Positions 45,436 through 54,329 of a DNA stretch of 64,000 nt are shown here, one piece after another. The notes below the pieces were generated by a model. That model was not told where the DNA came from. It searched no databases and saw only the letters and a program-made list of their open reading frames with translations. Positions within the stretch are counted from its first letter, which is position 1, and every line of letters begins with the position of its first letter. This stretch comes from Candidatus Peribacteraceae bacterium (GTDB lineage: Bacteria; Patescibacteriota; Gracilibacteria; Peribacterales; Peribacteraceae). The stretch spans positions 186,001-250,000 of the forward strand of contig JAGOTD010000002.1 of assembly GCA_018061945.1 (NCBI GenBank), given 5' to 3'. Both the position numbers and the translations under genes were made by a program.

Positions 45436-45690
45436 ATGAAAAAGCCACTTTGGTTTAAGGCAAAAACTTACGGCTGGGGTTGGACACCCGCTACCTGGCA
45501 AGGTTGGGTTCTCATCCTTATCTATGTGGCCTTTGTGATGGTTTCTTTCTTTGAAGTGGACAACAGAACAAAATCCGTCGACGCAACGCTCATCAACTGG
45601 ATTGCCATGTGTCTGCTCGCCACCGTCACGCTCATTGCGATTTGTTACGCAACAGGTGAAAAGCCGAAGTGGAGATGGGGCAAAAAATAG
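45436..45690 (+). CDS. Small two-helix membrane protein
   Basis: The 84-aa protein has a Trp-rich N-terminus (KTYGWGWTPATWQGW) and two helices (VLILIYVAFVMVSFF and WIAMCLLATVTLIAICYA). This composition fits a family of small uncharacterised Patescibacteria proteins. CATACT precedes the ATG by about eight bases. Its stop is next to one arm of an inverted microrepeat. Confidence 0.65.
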   Translation: MKKPLWFKAKTYGWGWTPATWQGWVLILIYVAFVMVSFFEVDNRTKSVDATLINWIAMCLLATVTLIAICYATGEKPKWRWGKK

Positions 45691-45874
45691 GACTCAGAGG
45701 AAACAAAAGACTCAAAGGATCGTTCCTTATAGATAACCTGACAATTGGTTATATTAAGAGTGGATCAGAAACTTTATCACTTCTTTTATGGCGCGTCTTT
45801 GTTATTGGCTATAGACTTTGGATATATCTAAATTCCTCTGAGTCCTTTGCTTCCTTTGAGTCTTTTGAGTCCTT
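45689..45874. repeat. GACTCAAAGGACTC microrepeat, widely spaced inverted arms
   Basis: Left arm 45689-45719 (AGGACTCAGAGGAAAC, then AAAGACTCAAAGGA) and right arm 45834-45874 (CTTTGAGTCTTTTGAGTCCT) pair around a 114-bp spacer with no gene. The same unit codes for part of the sortase tail (15361-15395). Confidence 0.7.
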
Positions 45875-45877
45875 CTT

Positions 45878-46327
45878 ATGACCACCCTCACCCCAAACTC
45901 ACCGGCACCGGCATTCGAAGCAGTCGATCAACATGGCGCAAAACATTCGCTGGCCGATTATACTGGCAAATGGGTACTGCTCTATTTTTACCCGAAAGAT
46001 GACACACCTGGCTGCACTATAGAAGCCTGTGGTTTTCGCGATAATTTTTCAGTATTACAAAAAGAAATTGATGTGATTGGCGTGAGTGCCGACAGCGCAG
46101 AAAGTCATCAGGAGTTCATCAAAAAATATGACCTTCCTTTTACACTCCTTGCCGATACGGACAAAAAAGTGATTGCTGCATACGAGGCAACCAACGAAGG
46201 TTTTGGAAAACGTGTTTCGTTTATCATTGATCCAGTGGGCAATATACGAAAAATCTATACGAATATCGAGGCTACCACGCATGCCGGAGATATTTTGAAG
46301 GATCTTCACGAACTGAAAAATGCCTAA
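45878..46327 (+). CDS. bcp: Thiol peroxidase (peroxiredoxin, BCP type)
   Basis: It reduces hydroperoxides. The 149-aa protein has the peroxidatic Cys in DDTPGCTIEACGF (PxxxTxxC) near residue 47, with a second Cys five residues later (GCTIEAC), as in atypical two-Cys BCP enzymes, and the conserved FIIDPVGNIRKIY block. The start codon follows the inverted microrepeat arm by three bases. Confidence 0.95.
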   Translation: MTTLTPNSPAPAFEAVDQHGAKHSLADYTGKWVLLYFYPKDDTPGCTIEACGFRDNFSVLQKEIDVIGVSADSAESHQEFIKKYDLPFTLLADTDKKVIAAYEATNEGFGKRVSFIIDPVGNIRKIYTNIEATTHAGDILKDLHELKNA

Positions 46328-46336
46328 AATTCCTCC

Positions 46337-46444
46337 GTGCTTCCATCATCATTTTTTGAGCGCGATGCTCTGATAGTCGCAAGCGAACTGATCGGAACAT
46401 GGTTCGTGCAAAAAGCGCCGGAAGAACAAGTCAATGCAGTTTAG
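46337..46444 (+). pseudogene. Truncated 3-methyladenine DNA glycosylase remnant
   Basis: Translated by hand from a GTG at 46337: MLPSSFFERDALIVASELIG, then TWFVQKAP. FFERDALIVASELIGTWFV matches the N-terminus of Mpg/AAG glycosylases (F-x-R-D-x-L-x-VA-x-x-LLG). The frame ends in TAG after 35 codons and the other roughly 150 residues are absent. It follows bcp by ten bases. Confidence 0.7.
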
Positions 46445-46629
46445 GTTGAAAATTAATCAACAAATCAGCAGCGCCCCTTCGCGGGCGCGATAACTTATAG
46501 AATCTGCCAGCGTCCCTCATCAGCCTACGCTCTCAAGGAGCTACGGCCGACAAGCCCAGCCGCTCTAAGGAACATTTGGGCCTCAAGCACGAAGAGGGTA
46601 AATGTCCTGAAAATTTTCTATGGAATTAT

Positions 46630-46663
46630 TACGTAATTCGTACTTCGTCATTCGTGATTCGTT
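46630..46663. repeat. ACGAATTACG-type microrepeat
   Basis: TTACGTAATTCGTACTTCGT and ATTCGTGATTCG units, as at 4716. The rest of 46445-46708 contains a decayed relative of the double-hairpin repeat (46517-46553) and the lemA -10 box TATACT. Confidence 0.6.
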
Positions 46664-46708
46664 CAGGCTTGTGCTATACTTCGAACTCATTCTTTCCTTC
46701 TCCTCTTT

Positions 46709-47293
46709 ATGAAGAAATCTGCATGGCTTATTGTCCTGGGTGTCGTCGTTGTTCTCGGTCTTTGGCTTGTGAGTAGCTATAACGGTTTCATTGCCGCCAA
46801 AGCGAATGTCGATGGTCAGTGGGCGCAAGTCGAAACACAGTATCAGCGTCGCTTCGATCTTATTCCAAACCTCGTTGCCACAACCAAAGGCAATGCGCGA
46901 TTTGAACAGGAAACGTTTACCGAAATTGCGCAGGCACGCAGCGGTTGGGCTCAGGCGAAAAATGTCGGAGACAGAGGTCAGCAGATTGATGCAGCGCAGG
47001 AATTCGATGCTGCATTTACGCCAGCTTTAAGCCGTATCATGCTCACAGTCGAAGCGTATCCAGAGCTCAAAGCAAACGCATCATTTGCCAGCTTGATGAC
47101 AGAAATTACCGGTACCGAAAACCGCATTTCGGTTGCGCGCAAGGATTACAACGAAAGCGTCAAAGGCTACAACGTAAAAGTGCAGTCGTTCCCCGGCGCG
47201 CTCTTTGCCCGTCTGTTTGGGTTTAACGCAGAGGACTTCTTCCAGTCGACTCCCGGTTCCGAAACGGCACCGACAGTTGATTTTGAACAATAA
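46709..47293 (+). CDS. lemA: LemA family protein
   Basis: The 194-aa protein has one N-terminal membrane helix (residues 5-22), followed by the typical helical bundle: SYNGFIAAKANVDGQWAQVE, then QYQRRFDLIPNLVATTKG, and TEITGTENRISVARKDYNE. The C-terminus carries PGALFARLFGF, a family hallmark. LemA proteins face outside the cytoplasm; the function is uncertain. It is 11 bp before the TPM gene, a common lemA partner. Confidence 0.95.
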   Translation: MKKSAWLIVLGVVVVLGLWLVSSYNGFIAAKANVDGQWAQVETQYQRRFDLIPNLVATTKGNARFEQETFTEIAQARSGWAQAKNVGDRGQQIDAAQEFDAAFTPALSRIMLTVEAYPELKANASFASLMTEITGTENRISVARKDYNESVKGYNVKVQSFPGALFARLFGFNAEDFFQSTPGSETAPTVDFEQ

Positions 47294-47304
47294 TCTTTTC
47301 GCTC

Positions 47305-48207
47305 ATGTGCCAGCATCACTCGGGCTTCATCGGCCGATATATGGGGGCAATAGTTCTGGCATTACTGCTGGGACTTTCCTCGCTACCCACAGCCCAAGCC
47401 GAATTTACCGTTCCACCAAATGACGGATTTGTGACGGACGATGTCAATCTGCTCAAGCCCGATCAAAAAGCGCAGCTAGCCGCCGAATTGGAACGTTACA
47501 AAGCTGAAACAAGTAATGAAATTGCCGTACTGATCATCAATTCTCTCAATGATGAAATCTTAGAAGATGCAGCGCTTAAGACGCTGCGAACATGGGGAAT
47601 TGGAGATGAAAAAAAGGATAATGGCATTCTGATACTCGTGGTCTATGCCGATCGCAAGATTCGTATAGAAGTAGGGTACGGACTAGAGGGAGCTGTCACC
47701 GATTCGACGGCAGTCGGCATTGCCGAAAAAGACATGCAGCAGAATTTTCGTGACGGCAAATATTACGAAGGCATACGCCAGGCAGTCGATTCGCTCGAGA
47801 AGCATATCGGTGGTGAGTACACCGCCGACCGCTACGATACACAAGAATCATTTTCTCTCTCACCGTCACTTTTCTTCTTTGGCTTCATACTCCTTCAGTG
47901 GCTGATTGTGGTGATGAGCCGGACAAAATCGTGGTGGCTTGGCGGAGTATTCGGGGGAATTGCGGGTATCGCGTTATCTGTTTTATTTCAGTTATTCTTT
48001 ACGATTCCCATTTTCGTTATTTTGGGATTGGTCTTAGATTTCCTCATTTCCAAGAATTATCACAAACGTGGCCCAACAAGCTGGTGGGCAGGTGGCGGCT
48101 GGGGTCCGGGCGGAGGCGGATGGGGAGGAAGTGGAGGAGGTGGCGGGGGATTCAGTGGTTTTAGTGGCGGCTCTGGTGGCGGAGGCGGAGGCAGCAGCAG
48201 CTGGTAA
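47305..48207 (+). CDS. TPM-domain membrane protein with Gly-rich tail
   Basis: The 300-aa protein has a signal peptide (cleavage near AQAEF), a TPM domain (residues about 35-165; FVTDDVNLLKPDQKAQLAAE, DNGILILVVYADRKIRIEVG), two membrane helices and a glycine/Ser/Trp tail. An in-frame ATG at 47341 would shorten the signal peptide and is also plausible. The lemA-TPM gene pair is known in many bacteria. The TPM domain is linked to photosystem repair phosphatases in plants, but bacterial function is unknown. Confidence 0.9.
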   Translation: MCQHHSGFIGRYMGAIVLALLLGLSSLPTAQAEFTVPPNDGFVTDDVNLLKPDQKAQLAAELERYKAETSNEIAVLIINSLNDEILEDAALKTLRTWGIGDEKKDNGILILVVYADRKIRIEVGYGLEGAVTDSTAVGIAEKDMQQNFRDGKYYEGIRQAVDSLEKHIGGEYTADRYDTQESFSLSPSLFFFGFILLQWLIVVMSRTKSWWLGGVFGGIAGIALSVLFQLFFTIPIFVILGLVLDFLISKNYHKRGPTSWWAGGGWGPGGGGWGGSGGGGGGFSGFSGGSGGGGGGSSSW

Positions 48208-48258
48208 AATACTTCGGTTTTTGATAGGAAATACCGCCGTTGTTCGTACAATAGATCC

Positions 48259-49164
48259 ATGATTATCCTTCCTGTTCTTCTAGCTGCAACTATTGGTTCA
48301 AGCCCAGCGCTTACAACCAAATCACCAACAACTCTGACAATCAGCAGCCAGTCCACTGCACCCGCTTCTCTTCCTCGAGGCGCTTCTCGGGTGCCCATGC
48401 TTACTCTGTCATTTCAAGCATCGTGTGGCGCCGGCAACACTCAGGTCGCATCGCTCACGCTCACGCATACCGGTCTTGGCAATGCGCAGGATATTCGCAG
48501 TGTGTATGCGTTAAATGGTTACCAACGAATAACGCGTAGCGGGCATTTTAATCAGATCGGTAAAACAACCATCAGATTCATGAAGCCACTCACTGTTGCT
48601 GCATGCACCAAGCAGTCCATTGTCATTGCTGCCGATTTTGATGCCGATGCCGAAAGCGGCGGGGAGCATGGCGTGAGTATCCAGACTAAAAATGATGTGC
48701 AGACAACTGCGAGCGAGATAACGCTTGTTACAGAGACAGAGGAAAGTACCGTAGCCAATGTTGCCGGCGGCACTACTGGAAAAATAACAGTCACTTATCT
48801 GCCTCTGCGCGGAAATTTGCGCTATGGCGCAACACAAGCATTGGCCCGTTTGCAACTTACGGCAAGCGGCACGAGTGATTCGCTACTCAAAAGTATTACA
48901 CTGACCAACGACGGAACCGCGCGCGATAGCAATTTTAGCGACCTGCGTATGGAAACATCTGCTGGCGAAACTATCAGTAATATTGCGGGGCATTTGGATG
49001 GCAAGACCGTGCATCTTACCTTTACGCCCAACTATATTTTACGACGCGGAGACGTAAAAACCATCGTTCTCAAAGGCCGAGTAACAGGCTCTGCACTACG
49101 CACCGTACAGTTTCTTCTGCAAGAGGAATCGGATCTAGAAACAGCCGATATCCGCCTGCGCTAA
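48259..49164 (+). CDS. Secreted beta-sandwich protein of unknown function
   Basis: The 301-aa protein has a short signal (MIILPVLLAATIGSSPA) and two similar halves: residues about 45-150 and 165-300. Both contain a LTLSFQASCGAGNT- or ARLQLTASGTSDSL-type strand start and end in an IVIAADFDADAES- or IVLKGRVTGS-type strand, as in cohesin-like or S-layer-adhesin repeats. Two Cys in the first half may form a disulfide. TACAAT lies six bases before the ATG. Confidence 0.65.
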   Translation: MIILPVLLAATIGSSPALTTKSPTTLTISSQSTAPASLPRGASRVPMLTLSFQASCGAGNTQVASLTLTHTGLGNAQDIRSVYALNGYQRITRSGHFNQIGKTTIRFMKPLTVAACTKQSIVIAADFDADAESGGEHGVSIQTKNDVQTTASEITLVTETEESTVANVAGGTTGKITVTYLPLRGNLRYGATQALARLQLTASGTSDSLLKSITLTNDGTARDSNFSDLRMETSAGETISNIAGHLDGKTVHLTFTPNYILRRGDVKTIVLKGRVTGSALRTVQFLLQEESDLETADIRLR

Positions 49165-49210
49165 CAGCACTCCTGTTTATTATTTTTGACAAGTTGCGTA
49201 TCCTCTGTCT

Positions 49211-50062
49211 ATGCGACTCTTCGTTTTCGCTTCGGCTTTCGTCACTTTTACATTGTGCAGCTGCTCAGCGATAGGCACGAAGCAAGCGGCTGTACCGCAA
49301 GATGTTCTGGCTAGGTCCGTTCATGCAAATGCCCAAATAGAAAACGTACGTATGCAGGTGAATCTCCAATATGAACTCACAGGTCAAACGCAAGAGAAGG
49401 GACAGCTGCAATTTGCCGCCAATACGGCGTCGTGGTTTCAGTCCCTGTCTGGAAGCGGAAGTATGTCGAGGCGTGTGCAGAAATCAAATGGTCTAAGTAC
49501 GATCGCCGCAACTATGGATATTGCCATGGAAACGCCGGCATTGTGGTATGTGCGCTACAACACCGCGAGTTTTGATCTGGCCAATGACGCACTCAATGCC
49601 ACCCCTTTCTTGCGCACATGGTGGAAAATGACCGATGCCGACACTAACAGTGCAGAGCAAGAAACATTCGTACAAACACCCGATCCGACTATCATCACCG
49701 CTATTTTGGAATCGGTTGTCGTTGATCGCGATGACGGAATCGTGACTGAGGGGAATGAAAAGCTTTACCATTATTATGTGCATATTGATGCCGCTGCCCT
49801 CGGGGAAACTGCGGCCAGTTTGCCACAAGCGCCTATGGGAGAAGTATGGATCGATGCAGAGACGTTTTTGCTCAAACGCGCTATCTGGTCGCTTGCCGAC
49901 ATCCCTACAAAAACCGGTCACATAAGTACAAGCATGGATATTCGCCTGTCGCATCAAAACGAACAACTGCCTTTACTGCTGCCAATAGAGTCTCGCAACG
50001 CAACAAGCGAAGTGTGGCGTATGTTTCACACCATTTTGCCATCTGCGCTACTTCCTGAGTGA
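49211..50062 (+). CDS. Lipoprotein, LolA/LppX-like fold possible
   Basis: The 283-aa protein has a lipoprotein signal with Cys residues in TLCSCSA (the second Cys, after L-C-S, is a likely lipidation site). The mature part has a long beta-rich domain (ENVRMQVNLQYELTGQ, GQLQFAANTASWF, GEVWIDAETFLLKR) reminiscent of LolA/LppX half-barrels that bind lipids. TATCCT lies six bases before the ATG. It stands 35 bp before the PKD gene. Confidence 0.65.
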   Translation: MRLFVFASAFVTFTLCSCSAIGTKQAAVPQDVLARSVHANAQIENVRMQVNLQYELTGQTQEKGQLQFAANTASWFQSLSGSGSMSRRVQKSNGLSTIAATMDIAMETPALWYVRYNTASFDLANDALNATPFLRTWWKMTDADTNSAEQETFVQTPDPTIITAILESVVVDRDDGIVTEGNEKLYHYYVHIDAAALGETAASLPQAPMGEVWIDAETFLLKRAIWSLADIPTKTGHISTSMDIRLSHQNEQLPLLLPIESRNATSEVWRMFHTILPSALLPE

Positions 50063-50097
50063 GCCAAAAAACGACATACTGAGGAGGTATCTGCTCT

Positions 50098-52128
50098 ATG
50101 TCTCCCGACCAAAAGTTCATTCCATCCCTAGATGGAATTCTGCCACCGGCGCCAGAGCCGCTTCCTGAGCCAGCAAAAAGCCCAGAGTCGCAGCAGCCAA
50201 CTCCTCAAAAGAAAAAACCGATTCTCTCCGGTTCTGTTTTTCTATTCATCGGATTGGCAATTGCATACATTCTGCCGGCACTTTTTCTTGTGGCGATCTT
50301 TCCGACTCCCGACGCCAGCCTGGCAAATGTAAAAATTGCCGGCATCGTGTTCTACGGCCTTGGAGCGATGGTGTGGCTAGGCATCGGCTTCATTGCTTTT
50401 CTGCGTATCGCGAACTTCAAAGATAAACCGCGCATGCAGACGAATGCCATGTTGCGCCTTTTCCTTATAGAATTGCCGCTCATTGTTATCAGCGCTGGTA
50501 CAGTGTTTCTGATCAGCCAGGAACCGGCTTTACGCTTGGATATTGTGTCCCCGGAAGAAAAAGATTTAGTCGCGCCGATTACGGTAACGTTTGGCACCAC
50601 CTCGGCCTCCGCCATTTTGAAGCAACAGAAATTAACACCGCTTAAATACCAATGGGATTTTAATAATGACGGCATTATTGATCAGGATAACTTTGATTCG
50701 CAGGCGACTTTTTTCTACCGACTCAAGGGTGACTACGTTCCGTCGGTGCGCGTAACGATGACGAGTGGGGTGGTGAAGAAAATTTCGCTGCGACTGACAA
50801 TCAAAAAAGACAGCTTCGCTGTCGAACCGTCACCGGTGATTATCGATGAACCGGTGAATTTCAGCGTCGCTCACCTGTTTGTTAAAAAGGAAGATTTAAA
50901 AAACGCGCAGTGGGATCTCGATGGCGACGGCAATACCGATGCAACCGGCACCGCACTCGAGACAAGTTTTACATATCGTCGCTTAGGAACGGTTTCACCA
51001 ACCGTCACGTTATCACTCGCGAATCAGACACAACTCAAACTCTCGCGCACGTTCAGTGTTGTCGATGCACCAAAGCCACCGTTTCCGGTCACACTCGAAA
51101 GTAACCCGACAACGCTGCTTGGCCCGCCGCCATTTCCTGTCATGTTCACGATCAAAACCGATGAGCCGATTGCCAATTTCAGCTGGACGTTTGGCGACAA
51201 TAAAAACGGAGAAGGAAAAGTAGTCGAGCATGTGTATCGCGAAGTCGGCAATTATACGGCTACGGCATTTATCCGCTCCCAGAGCGGAACAGTTGCCAAG
51301 CTCACCAAACTCGTGCGTGTGACCACACCGCTTTCCATAAACGATCTGACATTCGAAGGCAAGCCGACGGTGCAAGGCGATACCATTACCGGCGAAGTAC
51401 CGCTCACACTGGATTTAACGCCTGCCACTTCTCAGCCACTCATCAGTTTCCAATGGGACGCGCCCGATGCAAGCGAGGTAATTTCGAGTGACACCCGTCT
51501 CCAAGCAATCTATCGCAAAGAAGGCAAATATAAAATTGAGCTGATCGCGCACGACACCGACTACAAAGTGCTGCGCAAAGTGATTACAGTAAACGTACAA
51601 CCAGCCTCGTCGGTTGTGTCGTTCTCCATGGATCCGCTTACACCCGAAGCGCCGGCATCGGTAAAATTCGATGCATCGGATACCTTTATCCGGCCGGGGG
51701 AAGATGTAACGGGATTCGTGTGGGATTTCGGCGATGGGAACAGCGGCAACAATTTCTCGGGTTCGCGCATCGAACATTTTTACGATAAGCCCGGCACCTA
51801 CAATATTTCGCTCACGGTACAAACAACATCGGGCAATACCTACAATGCCCGCAAAACACTGATTGTCCGCGCACCACTCAAACGCGCCTGTTTTGTGCCA
51901 AGCCGCACGACAGGCAAGGCGCCACTTTCTGTTCGCTTTGATACAACCTGCACAACCGGTGCCTTCAATTCATGGCTGTGGGACTTCGGTGACAATTCTC
52001 AGAGCGATCTGCAAAATCCTGAGCCACACGTATTTAAGGATCCGGGCGAGTATGTGGTACTATTCTCTGCGACCACAAAAGACGGAACGAAAGACACGTT
52101 TAGATCCGTCATTTCCGTTTCTCCATAA
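50098..52128 (+). CDS. Membrane-anchored multi-PKD-domain surface protein
   Basis: The 676-aa protein has a cytoplasmic Pro-rich N-terminus, three membrane helices (about 45-65, 80-100 and 120-140), then an extracytoplasmic array of about five PKD-like domains, recognised by YQWDFNNDGIIDQDN, FSWTFGDNKN, FVWDFGDGNSG and WLWDFGDNSQS with matching HVY/HFYDKPGTYNISLTV ends. Two domains contain DxDGDG-like calcium loops (WDLDGDGNTD). It is preceded by GAGGAGG, an unusual Shine-Dalgarno in this genome, fitting an internal operon gene after the lipoprotein. Confidence 0.9.
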   Translation: MSPDQKFIPSLDGILPPAPEPLPEPAKSPESQQPTPQKKKPILSGSVFLFIGLAIAYILPALFLVAIFPTPDASLANVKIAGIVFYGLGAMVWLGIGFIAFLRIANFKDKPRMQTNAMLRLFLIELPLIVISAGTVFLISQEPALRLDIVSPEEKDLVAPITVTFGTTSASAILKQQKLTPLKYQWDFNNDGIIDQDNFDSQATFFYRLKGDYVPSVRVTMTSGVVKKISLRLTIKKDSFAVEPSPVIIDEPVNFSVAHLFVKKEDLKNAQWDLDGDGNTDATGTALETSFTYRRLGTVSPTVTLSLANQTQLKLSRTFSVVDAPKPPFPVTLESNPTTLLGPPPFPVMFTIKTDEPIANFSWTFGDNKNGEGKVVEHVYREVGNYTATAFIRSQSGTVAKLTKLVRVTTPLSINDLTFEGKPTVQGDTITGEVPLTLDLTPATSQPLISFQWDAPDASEVISSDTRLQAIYRKEGKYKIELIAHDTDYKVLRKVITVNVQPASSVVSFSMDPLTPEAPASVKFDASDTFIRPGEDVTGFVWDFGDGNSGNNFSGSRIEHFYDKPGTYNISLTVQTTSGNTYNARKTLIVRAPLKRACFVPSRTTGKAPLSVRFDTTCTTGAFNSWLWDFGDNSQSDLQNPEPHVFKDPGEYVVLFSATTKDGTKDTFRSVISVSP

Positions 52129-52133
52129 GACCA

Positions 52134-52232
52134 ATGAAAAAGCCTGCTATCGTGAAAGTCGTTGCTTTACTCGGCGTTATCGCCATCTTACTCGGTGCGT
52201 TGCTGCCAACTTTGAGTGCAGTACCGATGTAA
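52134..52232 (+). CDS. 32-aa single-helix membrane microprotein
   Basis: Translated by hand: MKKPAIVKVVALLGVIAIL, then LGALLPTLSAVPM and TAA. A basic N-terminus followed by one hydrophobic helix. It begins five bases after the PKD gene stop, so it is probably translated from the same message and could assist that membrane protein. Confidence 0.5.
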   Translation: MKKPAIVKVVALLGVIAILLGALLPTLSAVPM

Positions 52233-52299
52233 GCGTAAACTCCCAATTTCCAAGTACCAACTCCCAATGAAACTTATGGGAGAAATGAATGATTTCTCA

Positions 52300-53352
52300 T
52301 TAACTCAACACCTGCTCCACATTTTCAGTCGCTTTGGTCGTAAATGGATGATCAGCCAGTTCTGGTTTTTCCTGCAGTAAAAAGTATCCAGCCGCCGCAA
52401 TCATCGCGGCATTGTCGGTACTATACATTCCTAGTGTCGGAAATCGCACAACCAGAGATTCTTGAGATGCAAGTCGCGATACTTCGGTGCGTAATTTCGT
52501 ATTGGCCGATACACCGCCGACAACATGCAATTCTCGAATGTCGGAATATCGCTCAAGTACAACCGCAATCTTCGCAAGCAAATGCCGACAGATCGCCGAC
52601 TGATAACTCGCTGCGATCGACGCTTTTATGCCTAACTGATTGATATCAATTCCCTCCTTTTGTAAGTCTCGCAACAGATATTTAAGCGATGTCTTGAGTC
52701 CCGAAAAACTGAAATCAGCAGTGTCTTCTTTGGATAGCGGCGAGGGAAAATCGTACGCATCTTCTGCGCCACTTTCGGCCAATTTGGCCAGTGCTGGCCC
52801 ACCAGGGTAGGGGAGACCGAGTAGTGTTGCGCCTTTGTCGAATGCTTCGCCGGCAGCATCGTCGCGCGTAGTACCTACACGCTGACCGTTCGTATGACTC
52901 GTGCGATACCACAAATCGGTGTGACCACCAGACACCGATAGTGTAAGAATCGGAAATTGCGGCTCTGATTCCAACTCAGTTGATTGCGTGAGCCAGGTTG
53001 AACTCAAGTGTCCCAGCGTGTGGTGTACGCCAATGAGCGGCTTTTGCCACACTGCTGCCAATGCTCTGGCCGTTGTTGTGCCAACCAGGAGTGATCCGAG
53101 TAATCCCGGCCCGCGGGTGACAACAATTGCATCAATAGCTGATGATTCTGTCTTGGCATCGGTAAGTGCTTTCTGCAAACACGCAGTCATGCATTCCACC
53201 TGTCTGCGAGCCGCGTATTCAGGCACGACACCACCGGTTTTCTGAAAATCGGCAAGTGAGCTAGCAATCGCACAGCTCAAAACTGTACGTCCATTTTCGA
53301 CGATCGCAACCGATGTTTCATCGCACGATGTTTCAATACCAAGAATTCGCAT
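52300..53352 (-). CDS. tsaD: tRNA threonylcarbamoyladenosine transferase TsaD
   Basis: TsaD completes t6A37 on ANN-decoding tRNAs. The 350-aa ASKHA protein starts MRILGIETSCDETS at 53352, has GGVVPEYAARRQ, the metal motif HHTLGHLSS, LSVSGGHTDL, RDDAAGEAFDK and the C-terminal STDNAAMIA. The start is chosen because upstream residues are not conserved in kind. TsaB, TsaC and TsaE are not adjacent. Confidence 0.96.
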   Translation of the reverse strand: MRILGIETSCDETSVAIVENGRTVLSCAIASSLADFQKTGGVVPEYAARRQVECMTACLQKALTDAKTESSAIDAIVVTRGPGLLGSLLVGTTTARALAAVWQKPLIGVHHTLGHLSSTWLTQSTELESEPQFPILTLSVSGGHTDLWYRTSHTNGQRVGTTRDDAAGEAFDKGATLLGLPYPGGPALAKLAESGAEDAYDFPSPLSKEDTADFSFSGLKTSLKYLLRDLQKEGIDINQLGIKASIAASYQSAICRHLLAKIAVVLERYSDIRELHVVGGVSANTKLRTEVSRLASQESLVVRFPTLGMYSTDNAAMIAAAGYFLLQEKPELADHPFTTKATENVEQVLS

Positions 53353-53438
53353 ACGAGAAAGATATCGAAGTGCCAGAAAGGGTGATAGCATAGCAATCAA
53401 TCTGATGTTTTGATACTACACTTATCTCAGACATATCC

Positions 53439-54233
53439 ATGATTCATCTTTTCCCAGAACGCGCCATCGCCCTTACTATCGGCACATTTTCCATTCACTG
53501 GTACGGCATTATGTATTTGCTCGGGTTTTTGATCGGTGCGTGGCTGCTCAAAAAACTTCAACACTATCGCCATCTTTCCCTGAGCGACGATGAGCAAAGC
53601 TCACTTGTCGTACATATCATTTTGGGCGTCCTGATCGGCGGCAGACTTGGGTATGTTTTGCTCTATGAACCTCTAACGTATCTAAAAAATCCACTCGAAA
53701 TACTGGCGGTGTGGCACGGTGGCATGGCTTCGCACGGCGGATTTATCGGTGTTGGATTGGCACTCGTGATGTTCTGTACCAAGAAAAAAATCAGTATCTG
53801 GAAAGTTCTCGATGTGATTGTCGTTCCCGTTGCAATCGGCCTCGCACTCGGTCGATTGGGGAATTTTATCAATGGCGAATTGTACGGAACGGTGACCACA
53901 CAACCGTGGGGCATGCAGTTTCCAAGCGTTGTCGGCGTGCGTCATCCAACGCAGATCTATGCCATTTTTAAGGATCTCACGATTGCGATCACTTGTTATT
54001 ATCATTTGAAATTGACAGCGAAAAAACACACGGCAGGTTTTACCACTGCACTATTTTTGACGATGTACGGCTGTCTGCGATTTATCGTCGAAATCTTTCG
54101 CGAGCAACCGTTTGGATTTTTTACAGTCGGCCCAATTTCTCTGAGTTATGGTCAGATGTATACATTGCCGATTATCTTGATTGGAATTGGGTTATGGATC
54201 TACAGAAAGCGAAGTACGAATCACGAATTATGA
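53439..54233 (+). CDS. lgt: Prolipoprotein diacylglyceryl transferase
   Basis: Lgt attaches diacylglycerol to lipobox cysteines. The 264-aa protein has about seven membrane helices, GMASHGGFIG (catalytic His region) and the Lgt signature GRLGNFINGELYG with its essential Arg and Asn, then RHPTQIY. It would process lipoproteins at 42327 and 49211. The last residues and stop lie inside an ACGAATTACG microrepeat. Confidence 0.96.
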   Translation: MIHLFPERAIALTIGTFSIHWYGIMYLLGFLIGAWLLKKLQHYRHLSLSDDEQSSLVVHIILGVLIGGRLGYVLLYEPLTYLKNPLEILAVWHGGMASHGGFIGVGLALVMFCTKKKISIWKVLDVIVVPVAIGLALGRLGNFINGELYGTVTTQPWGMQFPSVVGVRHPTQIYAIFKDLTIAITCYYHLKLTAKKHTAGFTTALFLTMYGCLRFIVEIFREQPFGFFTVGPISLSYGQMYTLPIILIGIGLWIYRKRSTNHEL

Positions 54234-54241
54234 ATTACGAC
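54209..54241. repeat. ACGAATTACG-type microrepeat at the lgt end
   Basis: GCGAAGTACGAATCACGAAT and TATGAATTACG; it encodes the end of Lgt (RSTNHEL). A related unit at about 54355-54375 encodes part of the MurE tail. Confidence 0.6.
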
Positions 54242-54329
54242 TACTAGGGAGCGGGTTGCTCCCCGCGGTTTTCAATCAAACAGCAATCGCGTGGCGTCCC
54301 GTCTGCGGGAAATATTGATTGAATTATCC

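Noticed and set aside
48050-48398. Proline-rich minus-strand ORF opposite the TPM gene tail
   Set aside because: It is the antisense of the Gly-rich tail.
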